Shown here piece after piece: positions 35,967 to 46,359 of a stretch of 53,159 nt of DNA. The notes below the pieces were generated by a model that was not told the DNA's origin, searched no databases, and was given only the letters and a program-made list of their open reading frames with translations. Each line of letters begins with the position of its first letter. Within the stretch, counting starts at the first letter, position 1. The position numbers and the translations under genes were made by a program. This DNA comes from Verrucomicrobiota bacterium (GTDB lineage Bacteria > Verrucomicrobiota > Verrucomicrobiia > Verrucomicrobiales > Akkermansiaceae): assembly GCA_004293445.1 (NCBI GenBank), contig RDYP01000016.1, positions 1 to 53,159 on the forward strand, read 5' to 3'.

Positions 35967-35984
35967 GCCGGGATCACTGCCCTA

Positions 35985-37415
35985 ATGCCCTCACGCATGC
36001 CCACTGTCGCCATCGTCGGACGCCCCAATGTCGGGAAGTCCGCACTCTTCAACCGCTTGGCCAAGCGGAAGATCGCTATCGTCCACGACCAGCCCGGCGT
36101 GACCCGCGACCGCATCTCCGCCCCCTGCATGGCGACCACCACTCCGTGCACATTGATTGATACCGGCGGCATTGGTGGAACCCTCGACGACGGTTTTGGC
36201 GAGGCCGTTACGATCGAGGCCGACATCGCCATGCAGACGGCGGACCTGATCCTTTTTGTGGTCGATGCCCAGCACGGCGTCACTCCGGTCGACCTCGATC
36301 TCGGCGCGAAACTCCGCAAGGCCAAGCCCCCCGTGATGCTGGTGGCCAACAAGGTCGACGACGACAAACACACCAAGAACGCCGATGAATTCGCGCGACT
36401 CGGTTTCGGCGAAGCCATCCGGGTCTCCGCAGAACACGGCAAAGGCATGCAATTCCTCATCGATACGATCGATGAATTCATGAAACCCCTTGCCGGGGAA
36501 ATCGAACAAGCCGTGGCAGAAGCCGAAATCGCCGGCATCAAACTCGCCATCGTCGGCAAGCCCAACGCGGGCAAATCTTCCTTGGTCAATGCCATCCTCC
36601 ACGATCAACGGACCATCGTGTCGGACATCGCCGGCACCACCCGGGACGCAATCGACCTCCCTTGCGAATTCGACGGCGAAAAGTTCACTCTTATCGACAC
36701 CGCAGGCCTCCGCCCACGTGCGAAACGCGATACCTCGGTGGAAGTCTTCTCCGCCATGCGCTCGGAACGCGCGATTCGTCGGGCCGATCTCTGCGTCCTC
36801 GTCATCGACCTCGCCGCGGGAGTGAGTTCCCAAGACCGAAAAATCGCCCAAGAAATCCTCAAGGAGAACAAGCCCTGTCTCATCGTCCTCAACAAGTTCG
36901 ATCTCTATCACCCCGGTGCCTCGAAAAGCGCCCGGATGGAGGAAGCGTCCGAACACGTGAAGCGAGAGCTCTTCTTCCTCTCCTACGCCCCCTTCGTCGC
37001 AGTCTCCGCCAAGAACGGCCAGGCCGTCGACCAAGTGCTCAAGGAGGTCCTGAAGATCCGCAAAGGTGCCAAAAAAGTCCCCAGCACTGGCAAACTCAAC
37101 CGGATGCTCCAAGAGACCTTCCAAATCAACCCGCCTCCCAGCGACAAACGCTCCGCCAAACGGGTGAAGCTTTATTACGCGACCGCCGCGGTGGACGAGA
37201 AATACACCACCATCCCGGTCCCCACCTTCGTCCTCTTCGTCAATGACAAGTCATTGATGCCCGCCAGCTACGAAAGCTATCTCTCCAATCGCCTCCGCGA
37301 ATTCAATCCCGTGGCCGGCGTCCCCATCGTGTTTTCCATCCGCTCCCGCGATCGACGCGAATGGGAGAAACGCGACGGCCCGCCGGGCGGAGCGCGCGGC
37401 GGCAAGAAGAAGTAA
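35985..37415 (+). CDS. der: Ribosome-associated GTPase Der (EngA)
   Basis: Der is a double-GTPase needed for 50S assembly. The 476-residue protein has two GTPase domains, GRPNVGKS near 12-19 with later DTGG, and GKPNAGKSS near 191 with DTAGL, each followed by NKVD or NKFD, and a C-terminal KH-like domain (about 370-460). The length is normal; the C terminus ends in a Lys-rich tail. Transcribed after pgsA. Confidence 0.97.
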   Translation: MPSRMPTVAIVGRPNVGKSALFNRLAKRKIAIVHDQPGVTRDRISAPCMATTTPCTLIDTGGIGGTLDDGFGEAVTIEADIAMQTADLILFVVDAQHGVTPVDLDLGAKLRKAKPPVMLVANKVDDDKHTKNADEFARLGFGEAIRVSAEHGKGMQFLIDTIDEFMKPLAGEIEQAVAEAEIAGIKLAIVGKPNAGKSSLVNAILHDQRTIVSDIAGTTRDAIDLPCEFDGEKFTLIDTAGLRPRAKRDTSVEVFSAMRSERAIRRADLCVLVIDLAAGVSSQDRKIAQEILKENKPCLIVLNKFDLYHPGASKSARMEEASEHVKRELFFLSYAPFVAVSAKNGQAVDQVLKEVLKIRKGAKKVPSTGKLNRMLQETFQINPPPSDKRSAKRVKLYYATAAVDEKYTTIPVPTFVLFVNDKSLMPASYESYLSNRLREFNPVAGVPIVFSIRSRDRREWEKRDGPPGGARGGKKK

Positions 37416-37521
37416 ACATTCCCAGTTCCGGCAACGCATCGAGCGCAGGCAGCCCATCCAAAGGCCCGCCGGAAAAATCCGTGTTCTTCCCGGCCATCCA
37501 TGGTTTGAATGGGCCAGCACC

Positions 37522-38502
37522 ATGGCCCTGCTCGACGTCCAGAACCTCACCACGCGCTTCCACACCCGCAACGGCATCGTCCACGCGGTGGAAGACGTTT
37601 CGTTCAAGGTCGAGGCCGGCCAAACCCTCGGCATCGTTGGCGAATCGGGCTCCGGAAAATCCGTCACCTGCTATTCCCTGCTCGGCCTCATCCCCCAACC
37701 TCCAGGACGAATCCACGCCGGGTCCGCCATCTTCGATGGCATCGACCTGCTCCAGGCATCGGAAAAAGACCTGCGAAAGCTCCGCGGCAAGCGCATCTCG
37801 ATGATCTTCCAGGATCCGATGACTTCGCTGAACCCCTACATGCGGATCTCCGAGCAGTTGGTCGAACCCCTCGAACTCCACGAGGGCCTGCGCGGCAGCA
37901 AGGCCCTCGATCGAGCGATCGAAGCCCTCGCCGAGGTCGGCATCGCCGACCCCGAGACCCGCATCCGATCCTATCCCCACGAATTCTCAGGCGGCATGAG
38001 GCAGCGCGTGATGATCGCCATGGCGCTGATCACCCGCCCCGAACTCCTCATCTGCGACGAGCCCACCACCGCTCTCGACGTGACGGTCCAAAAGCAGGTC
38101 ATCGACCTCATCCGCGATCGCCAGCGCAGCCTCGGCACGGCGGTGATTTTCATCACCCACGACCTCGCCGTGGTTTCCGAAGTCTGCGACACCGTGAACG
38201 TGATGTACGCAGGCAGGATCGTCGAGAGCGCGCCGAAGGAGTCGTTGTTCCGAAATCCCCTCCACGCCTACACCCGGTCGCTACTCAAAAGCATCCCGGC
38301 CACCCACGAGAAAGGCGAGGACCTCCACACCATTCCCGGCCTGCCTCCCGATCTTTCCAATCCACCCGATGGCTGCGCCTTCACGCCACGCAATACCATT
38401 GGCAATCCAGAGCTGTGCCTGAAAGACCGACAGCCAAGATTGGTCGAGCAGGCGGAGCGTCACTTCGTCCAAGACTGCCCCGGCTGCCTCAGCCGAAAAT
38501 AA
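37522..38502 (+). CDS. Oligopeptide/dipeptide ABC transporter ATP-binding protein, orphan
   Basis: The 326-residue ATPase has a Walker A ([17 protein letters not shown]), Q-loop, signature LSGG-like segment ([16 protein letters not shown]), Walker B ([14 protein letters not shown]), an H-loop ([10 protein letters not shown]), and the C-terminal Cys-containing domain of the DppD/OppD type (DGCAFTPRN and DCPGCLSRK). These usually work with OppF, two permeases and a binding protein, none of which is present here, so it must pair with subunits encoded elsewhere. It follows der and ends in a terminator hairpin shared with dnaN. Confidence 0.9.
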   Translation: MALLDVQNLTTRFHTRNGIVHAVEDVSFKVEAGQTLGIVGESGSGKSVTCYSLLGLIPQPPGRIHAGSAIFDGIDLLQASEKDLRKLRGKRISMIFQDPMTSLNPYMRISEQLVEPLELHEGLRGSKALDRAIEALAEVGIADPETRIRSYPHEFSGGMRQRVMIAMALITRPELLICDEPTTALDVTVQKQVIDLIRDRQRSLGTAVIFITHDLAVVSEVCDTVNVMYAGRIVESAPKESLFRNPLHAYTRSLLKSIPATHEKGEDLHTIPGLPPDLSNPPDGCAFTPRNTIGNPELCLKDRQPRLVEQAERHFVQDCPGCLSRK

Positions 38503-38505
38503 GAA

Positions 38506-38536
38506 GGGCGGACATTCCTGCCCGCCCCGCTCTTTT
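38506..38536. terminator. Hairpin between oppD-like gene and dnaN
   Basis: GGGCGG at 38506-38511 pairs with CCGCCC at 38522-38527 and is followed on the plus strand by TCTTTT. On the minus strand T-rich sequence also follows. It lies between convergent genes and may serve both. Confidence 0.7.
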
Positions 38537-38566
38537 CGACCGACCCGCAATCGCGGCGATCTTCGA

Positions 38567-39664
38567 TCAGCCCGTCACACGCATCGGCATGATGACGTAA
38601 AGAAAGCTGCCGTCGATCCGGACCACGCCAGGGCTCATCTCGTCGATCAGATCGAGATAGATGGTATCGCTTTCCAGATTGCGCATCGGGGCCATAAGGA
38701 ACTCCGGATTGAACGCGATCTGCATCGGAGCGCCCGAGTAAGCCACTTCCATCGTCTCGCGGGCCTCACCGACATCCGGCGAATTCGCAGTGACCTCGAC
38801 CGTATTCGCGCCGAAGACCAGCTTGACCGAATTCGACTTGTCCGATGACAGCAGCGAAACCCGGCGAACGGTCTCGAACATCGCCTCGCGCGGCAATTCG
38901 ACCCGCTCGGAGGAGTCACCCGGGATCACTTGGCGATAGTTCGGATAGTTGCCCTCGATCAGCTTGCTGATCAAAAGGTGATCGCCGATCGCAAACGAAA
39001 TCTGGCTGTCAGAAAGACGGATCAGGACCTCACCCGCATCGCCGAGCAAACGCATCAGCTCCTGCACTGCTTTGGTCGGCACGATCACGTCGCACTCGTG
39101 GCTCACCGGGAAATCGAGGTCGTTCTCGACCATCGCCAAACGACGACCGTCCGTCGCAACCAAGGTCAGCTTGCCCTCGCGGAACGAGGTGTAGATGCCA
39201 TTGAGCACATAGCGGGTCTCGTCGGTTGAGATCGCGTAGGAGGTCTTCTTCAAACCATCCCGGAGCACCGCCTGCGGCATGCGGAATTCCTTCGCGCCCT
39301 CGAAGTCGGGCAAAGGCGGGAAATCATCCTGCCCAAGGCCGATGATCTTGAAAAAGGACGGACCGCTCTGGATCGAGGCCACGTTCTTGGCATCGACCGA
39401 AATCTCCACCTCGCTGGCAGGCAGCTCGCGAACGATGTTCACCAGCCGCTTGGCCGGCAAGGTCGTCGCCCCCTCGCGATCGATCTTCGCTTCGACCGAA
39501 CCGGTGATACCAACGTCCAAGTCCGTCGTGGTGAAGCTCAGACGCCCGTTCTTCGCGACGAGCAGCACGTTGGAGAGGATGGGCAGGGTCGTGCGGGTAC
39601 TGACGACGTGCTGGACCTTCTGGAGCCCGTCAAGCAGGGCCTCTTTGGAAATGCTGAACTTCAT
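38567..39664 (-). CDS. dnaN: DNA polymerase III beta subunit (sliding clamp)
   Basis: The ring-shaped clamp tethers DNA polymerase III to DNA. The 365-residue protein has three repeats of the clamp fold and the family C terminus ending VIMPMRV. ATG 39664 (MKFSISKEALLDGLQKVQHVV) is the classical start; the further upstream in-frame ATG at 39721 is unlikely. It lies directly downstream of dnaA on the same strand, the usual bacterial order, with a 144-base gap that holds an inverted repeat. Confidence 0.97.
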   Translation of the reverse strand: MKFSISKEALLDGLQKVQHVVSTRTTLPILSNVLLVAKNGRLSFTTTDLDVGITGSVEAKIDREGATTLPAKRLVNIVRELPASEVEISVDAKNVASIQSGPSFFKIIGLGQDDFPPLPDFEGAKEFRMPQAVLRDGLKKTSYAISTDETRYVLNGIYTSFREGKLTLVATDGRRLAMVENDLDFPVSHECDVIVPTKAVQELMRLLGDAGEVLIRLSDSQISFAIGDHLLISKLIEGNYPNYRQVIPGDSSERVELPREAMFETVRRVSLLSSDKSNSVKLVFGANTVEVTANSPDVGEARETMEVAYSGAPMQIAFNPEFLMAPMRNLESDTIYLDLIDEMSPGVVRIDGSFLYVIMPMRVTG

Positions 39665-39767
39665 GGAGAGTCGGAGCGGAATTGCTGGGCAAAACTCTCT
39701 GCAATCCCCGACCCTTGGCAAGCCAATCTATCCGGGATCGCTTAGAAGCGAGCTCGCAGGCCCTGCT

Positions 39768-39792
39768 CCGGTAAATTTCAAAAAATTACCGG
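39768..39792. repeat. Inverted repeat between dnaA and dnaN
   Basis: CCGGTAA at 39768-39774 and TTACCGG at 39786-39792 flank an A-rich 11-base loop. No T tract follows on the minus strand. It could be a weak attenuator, a dnaN regulator site or a protein-binding palindrome. Confidence 0.45.
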
Positions 39793-39808
39793 GACTCTTC
39801 TCGACCGC

Positions 39809-41230
39809 TTATCGCCTCAGCGTGGCCTCGATCGCCCCCAGGGCATCGCGCACCCCGGCGTCTGCCTCGATCTGGCTGCTGATCTTCTTACAGGCGTGGA
39901 TCACCGTCCCATGATCGCGTCCGCCGAAGGCCTCGCCGATCTCCATCAGCGATCCTTTCGTCAGGGTTCGGCTCAGATACATGGCGACCTGCCGCGGAAA
40001 GGCGATGCTCGCAGGACGCCTGCGGCTGGTCATATCGGCCAGACGAACGTCGAAATGATCGGCCACCACACGCTGGATCGCATCGATGGTCACTTGCTTC
40101 CCCGCCTCCTCGCGCAACAGGTCACGGAGCAGGTGCTCCACTCTCTCTTCCGTAATTTGATCACTGGCCAGGGAAGCGAAGGTTGCAACCCGCATCAACG
40201 CACCCTCCAGGCGGCGGACATTGCTGCGAATCCGCTCGGCAAGGAAACGAATGATCCCTTCGTCCACCTTCACCTTCCACTCGTCACGCTTCTTGCCGAG
40301 AATCGCCAACCGGGTCTCAAAAACCGGTGCCTGAAGCTCCACCGTCAAACCGCACTCGAAGCGCGAAATCAAACGCGGCTCCAAGTTCTTGATCTCGCTC
40401 GCGGGCCGATCGCTGGTCAGCACTACCTGACAACGCCCATCGAGCAAGGTGTTGAAGGTGTGGAAAAACTCTTCCTGCGACCGCTCTTTGCCGCCGAGGA
40501 ACTGGACGTCGTCCAATAGCATCACCTCGACCGAGCGGTAGCGCTTGCGGAAACGCTCGAGGTCGCCCTTGCGGACGGCATCGATGAACTCGTTGGTGAA
40601 TTTTTCGCAGGTTAGGTAAACCACACGGGAGGCGGGCACGCTGCGCAACCATTCGTTGCCAATGGCGTGCATCAGGTGGGTCTTGCCCAGTCCCGGGCCG
40701 CCATGGATGAAAAGCGGATTGTAGCCCAAGCCCTTGCGCTTGGCGACGGCCTCGCAAGCCGCATGGGCGAACTGGCTGTTCGCGCCCACGACGAAGGAAT
40801 CCAGCGTGAACTGCGGATTGACGCCCGCGGTCTTGAGCCGCTTCTCGAGAGTGATCTCGGTGCTTAGCGACACCGCGGCAACCGGCTCGGACGGAAAAAC
40901 AGGAGACTCTCCGGAAGCCGCTACAGGTTCAGGCGCAGGATTGGAATCGACCACCAAACGAACCCCACACACTCCCGCGATGCTCTCACTGACCGCGGAT
41001 GCCAACTCCGGGAGGTAGTTGGTCTCGATCCATACCTGATGGATCTCGTTGGGAACCGCGATCACAGCCCGATTGTCCTCCACCCCCAACAGGCGCGACG
41101 ACCGGAACCAACGCTGATACGCATCCTTGCTCACAAGCCGTCCGAGAACCTCGCAGGCAGCCTCCCAATGCACGGCCGCATTGGCAGAGGCATCGATTCC
41201 CGCATCTTCCTCGAAAAGCTCGAACTCCAT
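39809..41230 (-). CDS. dnaA: Chromosomal replication initiator protein DnaA
   Basis: DnaA opens the origin and loads helicase. The 473-residue protein has an N-terminal domain (about 20-95), a variable linker (95-130), an AAA+ ATPase with Walker A GGPGLGKTH (177-185) and Walker B LLDD (238-241), and a C-terminal DNA-binding domain with the DnaA signature GRDHGTVIHACKKI. Length is normal. It is followed by dnaN, so the neighbourhood is that of a bacterial origin. Confidence 0.97.
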   Translation of the reverse strand: MEFELFEEDAGIDASANAAVHWEAACEVLGRLVSKDAYQRWFRSSRLLGVEDNRAVIAVPNEIHQVWIETNYLPELASAVSESIAGVCGVRLVVDSNPAPEPVAASGESPVFPSEPVAAVSLSTEITLEKRLKTAGVNPQFTLDSFVVGANSQFAHAACEAVAKRKGLGYNPLFIHGGPGLGKTHLMHAIGNEWLRSVPASRVVYLTCEKFTNEFIDAVRKGDLERFRKRYRSVEVMLLDDVQFLGGKERSQEEFFHTFNTLLDGRCQVVLTSDRPASEIKNLEPRLISRFECGLTVELQAPVFETRLAILGKKRDEWKVKVDEGIIRFLAERIRSNVRRLEGALMRVATFASLASDQITEERVEHLLRDLLREEAGKQVTIDAIQRVVADHFDVRLADMTSRRRPASIAFPRQVAMYLSRTLTKGSLMEIGEAFGGRDHGTVIHACKKISSQIEADAGVRDALGAIEATLRR

Positions 41231-41645
41231 GATTCCCGTGTGTCTTTTTTGAAAATTGCTCCCGCCAGAGTCGGCGCATGACCCCTGTCATCCGTCGCGG
41301 CGGAGGCGAGGGATAGCCCTCTCCCGGGAAGGGTGGGATTCTTTTTTGAGTCTGCTTTGTCAGCCCTAACGGAGCCCCCCTTTTCCACAAGCGTTCCACG
41401 CCCAAAAAATTTAAAAACTTGACCCGAAAATTGATTAAACATCCCGAAGCATTCGCCCAAAACCATTTTCGCACCAATGCATCGACTGCTTGTAATCAAT
41501 GATTTCCGTAAAGAAAGCGACGCCTGATCCATCCTTCGCGGACTTCTTTCTCTCACCCTTCATCTTGCCTACGATCTCCGCCGAAAGGCACCGCCGCGGA
41601 GCCTTTCGCTTGTCGCCCCGGCCACAGCGCGAAAGACTCCGCCCC
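41231..41645. other. Intergenic region upstream of dnaA, candidate origin of replication
   Basis: This 415-base gap contains no convincing gene. It holds one DnaA box that fits TTWTNCACA exactly (TTTTCCACA, 41381-41389), a run of A and T at about 41404-41440 suitable for unwinding, and the promoters of dnaA and the divergent symporter. Only one clear box is seen, so assignment as oriC is tentative. Confidence 0.45.
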
Positions 41646-43256
41646 ATGTCCGGAACCGGTCTCGATCTCGCCATCATCGTCGTCTATTTCGTGGTGATCA
41701 TCGGCATCGGTCTCTACGCCGCCCGTGGGCAGAAGACGATGGAGACCTACGCGCTGGGCAATCGCTCGATGCCATGGTGGGCGGTGCTCGCCTCCATCCT
41801 CGCTTCGGAAATTTCCGCCGGCACCTTCCTCGGCACCCCGAGCGAAGGCTACGCGAAGCTGAATTTCCTCTACGCCCAACTGGTCATCGGCACCATCCTC
41901 GCCCGACTGCTGGTTGCCGGCATTTTCATCAAGCCCTTCTACGACCTGAAGGTCGTCAGCATCTACGAGTTCCTCGAGATCCGCTTCGGCCGCGTCACCC
42001 GCCGCCTCGCCTCCTTCGTCTTCCTCCTCACCCGCTCGCTCGCCAGCGGTTCGCGGATCTTCGTCGCCGCCATCCTGCTGGTGCTCGCTTGGGAAGTGAT
42101 GCACCCGGAATTCAAAGAGCTCGATCCCGCAGCCCGCTTTCAACAAGAGCTGATCATCTACGTCGGCGCGGTGATCGCGATCACCTTTCTCACCGCCCTC
42201 TACACCACGCTCGGCGGGATCAAGGCCGTGGTCTGGACCGATCTCATCCAAGTCAGCCTCATGTTCGGCTCCGCCGCCTACGTCTTCATCTGGCTGCTCG
42301 GAAAAACCGGTGGCTGGGAAGGCTTTTTCGAATCCATCAAGCAACCCGCCTTCGTTCATACCGGCATCGACTCCGCCAAATCCTTCGGCGAAAATCTCAA
42401 AGGAATCCTCACCCAAGAATACACCCTTTGGGCCGCCTTTTTCGGATCGGTCTTCACCACTCTCGCCACCCACGGCACCGACCAGGACATGGTCCAGCGG
42501 ATGCTCACTTCCAAGGACCACAAAAAAGGTCAGCGCGCCGTCATCCTCTCCGGACTCATCGACCTACCCGTGGTCATCGGCTTCCTCGCCATCGGCATCC
42601 TCCTCTTCCGCTTCTACGCCCAAAACCCCGACCGCGCGCCCGCGCACGATCCCGGCATCTTCGCATGGTTCATGGTGCACGATCTCGCACCCGGCCTCCG
42701 CGGACTGCTGGCAGCCGGCCTCTTCGCCACCGCCATGGGCTCCCTCAGCACCGCCCTGAATGCCCTCGCGACCACCTTCACCAAGGACTGGTATCTCGGC
42801 TACTTCCGCCCCCAAGCCAGCTCCAACGAACAATTCAAGGCCGCACGACGCGCCACCGTCGGCTTTTCCATCTTCCTCGCCCTCATCGGCATCGGCACCG
42901 CATGGGTGAAACTCAAAAACCCCGAACTGCGGATCATCCCCATCGTCCTCGGCAGCTTCGGCTACACCTACGGCTCCCTCCTTGGCGTGTTTCTGATCGG
43001 GATGCTCACCAAGACTCGCGGCAACTGCACCGGGAATCTCATCGCCATGCTCGCCGGCTTTCTTGCCGTTGCCGTACTGACCGATCTTCCGAACGACCTG
43101 TCGAGCATGATCCTCGGCCGCAAGGCCTATCAGCCGCCCGCCTGGCTACCAAGCATCGCCTTCACCTGGCGCATCATGGCCGGCACCCTCGTCACCGTCG
43201 CGGTCGGTCTTTGCTTCCCGCGCAAGGGCGATGCCTACGTCGCCCGCAGCCTCTGA
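41646..43256 (+). CDS. Sodium:solute symporter (SSS) family protein
   Basis: The 536-residue membrane protein matches the SSS family: LDLAIIVVYFVVIIGIGLYAARG opens helix 1, MPWWAVLASILASEISAGTFLG helix 2, and LYTTLGGIKAVVWTDLIQV the characteristic segment. It has 13-14 membrane helices. The substrate cannot be inferred; relatives take sugars, amino acids or organic acids. ATG 41646 is chosen because it starts just before the first helix. Confidence 0.9.
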   Translation: MSGTGLDLAIIVVYFVVIIGIGLYAARGQKTMETYALGNRSMPWWAVLASILASEISAGTFLGTPSEGYAKLNFLYAQLVIGTILARLLVAGIFIKPFYDLKVVSIYEFLEIRFGRVTRRLASFVFLLTRSLASGSRIFVAAILLVLAWEVMHPEFKELDPAARFQQELIIYVGAVIAITFLTALYTTLGGIKAVVWTDLIQVSLMFGSAAYVFIWLLGKTGGWEGFFESIKQPAFVHTGIDSAKSFGENLKGILTQEYTLWAAFFGSVFTTLATHGTDQDMVQRMLTSKDHKKGQRAVILSGLIDLPVVIGFLAIGILLFRFYAQNPDRAPAHDPGIFAWFMVHDLAPGLRGLLAAGLFATAMGSLSTALNALATTFTKDWYLGYFRPQASSNEQFKAARRATVGFSIFLALIGIGTAWVKLKNPELRIIPIVLGSFGYTYGSLLGVFLIGMLTKTRGNCTGNLIAMLAGFLAVAVLTDLPNDLSSMILGRKAYQPPAWLPSIAFTWRIMAGTLVTVAVGLCFPRKGDAYVARSL

Positions 43257-43261
43257 ACGCC

Positions 43262-43504
43262 ATGCACGACGACCTCGCCACCCTCCTCCGTCGCCGGAAG
43301 GAATGCATCGCCAACCACGATTTTCGCGACCGGGACCCCGCCGCGCACCTCGATGCCCTCAAGTCGGTGTCGCTCGAAATCAGCGCCTGGCACCAAGCCC
43401 AGCGCGGTAGCCTCCCACCCCGCCTCGAACACTTCCTCACCAACTGCTCTTTCGACAAAGCCCTCCAGTTCCTCGAATCCGAAGGGACTTGGACCGGCCA
43501 CTGA
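43262..43504 (+). CDS. Small protein of unknown function after the symporter
   Basis: An 80-residue charged protein, five bases after the symporter stop, probably co-transcribed. It begins MHDDLATLLRRRKECIANHD and is predicted all helical; no membrane segment. No family recognised. Confidence 0.6.
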   Translation: MHDDLATLLRRRKECIANHDFRDRDPAAHLDALKSVSLEISAWHQAQRGSLPPRLEHFLTNCSFDKALQFLESEGTWTGH

Positions 43505-43651
43505 GGCCCCCTCGGCCCGAGTAAAAGAACTTTCGCCAACGCGAAGGCCGACCCTCCCCCGGCACTTTTCACTTCGAAGTTCACTCCGGCCGATGGTTCG
43601 CCTTGCCCCACACCGGAGCGCCCCCCTAGCCTCATCGCCGAGCAGGTTTTT

Positions 43652-44413
43652 ATGGGTCCCATCGCAGCAACCACCATCGGCATCCTCCCGGCACGCTGGG
43701 GATCCACCCGCTTCCCCGGCAAACCCCTCCACCTCATCGCCGGCAAACCCCTCATCCAACTCGTCTGGGAACAGTGCTCCAAATGCTCCCGCCTCGATGA
43801 AGTGATCATCGCCACCGACGACCCGCGCATCCTCTCCGCCGCGGAGGGCTTTGGTGCGAAGGCGCTGATGACCTCTCCCGAACACCCCACCGGCACCGAT
43901 CGGCTCGCCGAGGCGGCCCGCTCGCTCGCCCATGCGGAAATCCTCATCAACATCCAAGGCGACGAACCCCTGATCGATCCAGCCCTCATCGACGAACTCG
44001 CCGCCACCATGGCCGCCGATCCTTCGCTCGACATGGCCACCGCCGCGAACCCGCTCGACCCCGCCGATCCCGCCGTCCAAGACGCGAATGTGGTCAAGGT
44101 CGTCACCAGCCTCGACGGCCGCGCGCTTTACTTCTCCCGCTCCCCCATCCCCTTCTTCCGCAACGCGGTCGATGGCCTGCCGGTCATGCGCCACAAAGGC
44201 ATTTACGCCTATCGCCGCAGCTTCCTCGAGCGCTTCGTCACCTGGCCTCCCTCACCCTTGGAAAAAGCCGAATCGCTCGAACAACTCCGCGCCCTCGAAA
44301 ACGGCGCCAGCATCAAGGTCCTACTCACCCACGACACCTCACCCGGTGTCGATACTCCCGAACAAGCCGCTCAAGTCGAAGCCATCCTCAACAGCCACAC
44401 AGCATTCTCATGA
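43652..44413 (+). CDS. kdsB: 3-deoxy-manno-octulosonate cytidylyltransferase
   Basis: KdsB activates KDO with CTP for lipopolysaccharide inner core synthesis. The 253-residue sequence opens with [16 protein letters not shown], and has [21 protein letters not shown] and [14 protein letters not shown]. Its stop overlaps pyrG by ATGA, a tight link with the enzyme that makes its substrate CTP. Presence implies a Gram-negative outer membrane with KDO. Confidence 0.95.
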   Translation: MGPIAATTIGILPARWGSTRFPGKPLHLIAGKPLIQLVWEQCSKCSRLDEVIIATDDPRILSAAEGFGAKALMTSPEHPTGTDRLAEAARSLAHAEILINIQGDEPLIDPALIDELAATMAADPSLDMATAANPLDPADPAVQDANVVKVVTSLDGRALYFSRSPIPFFRNAVDGLPVMRHKGIYAYRRSFLERFVTWPPSPLEKAESLEQLRALENGASIKVLLTHDTSPGVDTPEQAAQVEAILNSHTAFS

Positions 44414-46026
44414 AATACATTTTCGTCACCGGCGGCGTCGTCTCCTCCCTCGGCAAAGGCCTGGCCGCAGCATCCATCGGAGCCCTGCTCGAACACCGCG
44501 GGCTGAAAACCCTGATGCAGAAGTTCGACCCCTACCTCAACGTCGATCCCGGTACCATGTCACCTTACCAGCACGGTGAAGTGTATGTGCTCGACGATGG
44601 AGCCGAAACCGACCTCGACCTCGGTCACTACGAGCGCTTCACCTCCGGCGTCCTGTCCCGGATGAACAACCTGACCTCCGGCCAGGTCTTCGACGCCGTC
44701 ATCAAAAAAGAGCGCAAGGGCGAATACCTCGGCAAAACCGTCCAATTCATCCCCCACGTCACCGACGAGATCAAATCCCGTCTTCACAAGGTCACCGATG
44801 ACAATCCGGAGGTCGACGTCCTGATCACCGAAATCGGCGGCACCGTGGGCGACATGGAGGGGCTCCTCTTCATCGAAGCCCTCCGCCAATTCGCCCTCGA
44901 AGTCGGAAAGGACAACGTCTGCTTCATCCACGTCACCCTCCTCCCCTACATCAAGGCCGCCGGGGAAATCAAAACCAAGCCGACCCAACAATCGGTCGCC
45001 AAACTCCGCGAGCTTGGCATTCAACCCGACATCATCATCTGCCGCACCGAAGCCGATCTCGACGAAGACAACCGGCGGAAGATCGCGATGTTCTGCAACG
45101 TCGAGAAAAAGAACGTCGTCGCCTTCCGCGATGTCGCTCACACGATCTACGAATGCCCGCTCGACCTCCGACGCGATAAAATCGACCGCCTCGTCGTCGA
45201 TAAAATCGGCCTCGGCCACACGCCATCACCCGCGCTCGACGACTGGGAGCACTTCGTTCGCCGCGTCATCCACCCGAAAAACAAGGTGAACATCGCCGTC
45301 GCCGGTAAATACATCGAACTGCAGGACGCCTACAAATCGATCTACGAATCCCTCATCCACGCCGGTGCCCATCACGACACCAAGGTGAACATCGTCCGCG
45401 TCGAGGCCGAAGCGATCGAAGACCATGGCGCGAAGGCCGTGATCGGCGACGTCGATGGCATCCTGGTCCCCGGCGGCTTCGGCGACCGCGGCATCGAAGG
45501 CAAGATTCTGGCCGCCCAATACGCACGCGAGAACAACATCCCCTACTTCGGCATCTGCCTCGGGATGCAAATCGCCACGATCGAGTTCGCCCGCAACGTC
45601 TGCAAACTGCGAGGCGCCAATTCGACCGAGTTCGACAAGCATACCCCCTTCCCGATCATCTCCCTCCAAGAAGAACAGAAAGGCGTCGAGGACATGGGCG
45701 CCACCATGCGACTCGGCTCTTGCGAAAGCGTGCTCTTTGCCGGCACCCGCGCCTCCGACCTCTACGGCGGAGCCGAACGCATCCACGAACGCCACCGCCA
45801 CCGCTACGAATTCAACTCGGAATTCCAGGAAAAGCTCCAAGACGCCGGCCTGGTCATTTCCTCGGTCTCGGAAAAAGAAGGCCTCGTCGAAATCGTGGAA
45901 CTGCCGAACCACCCCTTCTTCCTCGGCGCCCAATTCCACCCGGAATTCCAGTCCAAGCCGAATCACCCGCACCCGCTGTTCGCTGGCTTCGTCAAGGCCG
46001 CCCTCGACCGCGCGCAGGCCCAGTAA
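44410..46026 (+). CDS. pyrG: CTP synthase
   Basis: PyrG aminates UTP to CTP using glutamine. The 538-residue protein has the N-terminal synthetase domain with [18 protein letters not shown] and the C-terminal glutamine amidotransferase with the nucleophile Cys in [10 protein letters not shown] and the His/Glu pair in GAQFHPEF. Length and domain order are normal. Confidence 0.98.
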   Translation: MKYIFVTGGVVSSLGKGLAAASIGALLEHRGLKTLMQKFDPYLNVDPGTMSPYQHGEVYVLDDGAETDLDLGHYERFTSGVLSRMNNLTSGQVFDAVIKKERKGEYLGKTVQFIPHVTDEIKSRLHKVTDDNPEVDVLITEIGGTVGDMEGLLFIEALRQFALEVGKDNVCFIHVTLLPYIKAAGEIKTKPTQQSVAKLRELGIQPDIIICRTEADLDEDNRRKIAMFCNVEKKNVVAFRDVAHTIYECPLDLRRDKIDRLVVDKIGLGHTPSPALDDWEHFVRRVIHPKNKVNIAVAGKYIELQDAYKSIYESLIHAGAHHDTKVNIVRVEAEAIEDHGAKAVIGDVDGILVPGGFGDRGIEGKILAAQYARENNIPYFGICLGMQIATIEFARNVCKLRGANSTEFDKHTPFPIISLQEEQKGVEDMGATMRLGSCESVLFAGTRASDLYGGAERIHERHRHRYEFNSEFQEKLQDAGLVISSVSEKEGLVEIVELPNHPFFLGAQFHPEFQSKPNHPHPLFAGFVKAALDRAQAQ

Positions 46027-46031
46027 GCACC

Positions 46032-46052
46032 GAAGCGGAAGACCACCGCTTC
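46032..46052 (+). terminator. Hairpin after pyrG
   Basis: GAAGCGG at 46032-46038 and CCGCTTC at 46046-46052 form a perfect seven-base stem six bases after the pyrG stop. There is no T tract, so termination by this hairpin alone is uncertain. Confidence 0.45.
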
Positions 46053-46102
46053 CACCGCAAGAAAGTTGTCCGCCGCCACGCGCAGCGGGCAACTCCACGG
46101 AA

Positions 46103-46303
46103 TCAAGCGCCCCCCGCTTCTGATTCCATCAGCTTCGCGCCGTGCAGCAAACGGCAGAACTCCTTCTTCGACAGCAGGTGATGCTCACCCTCCTTGGTCT
46201 CCAGATCGAGCATGGTCTTATAGGCCACCTCGTGACGCTCCAGGCGGGTGATGCGGATGAATTCAGCGCCCTTCTTCCACACTTGGTTTTGCTGCAGCTT
46301 CAT
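46103..46303 (-). CDS. Small conserved-looking protein of unknown function
   Basis: A 66-residue protein starting MKLQQNQVWKKGAEFIRITR. Predicted as a small beta-rich fold with a helical C terminus (LSKKEFCRLLHGAKLM). No domain recognised. It is convergent with pyrG and divergent from the flavoprotein gene. Confidence 0.6.
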   Translation of the reverse strand: MKLQQNQVWKKGAEFIRITRLERHEVAYKTMLDLETKEGEHHLLSKKEFCRLLHGAKLMESEAGGA

Positions 46304-46359
46304 GCTGAATCCTGTGCCGCCACGCCGCCGATGACCAGCACCTTGATCCCCCTCAACGC

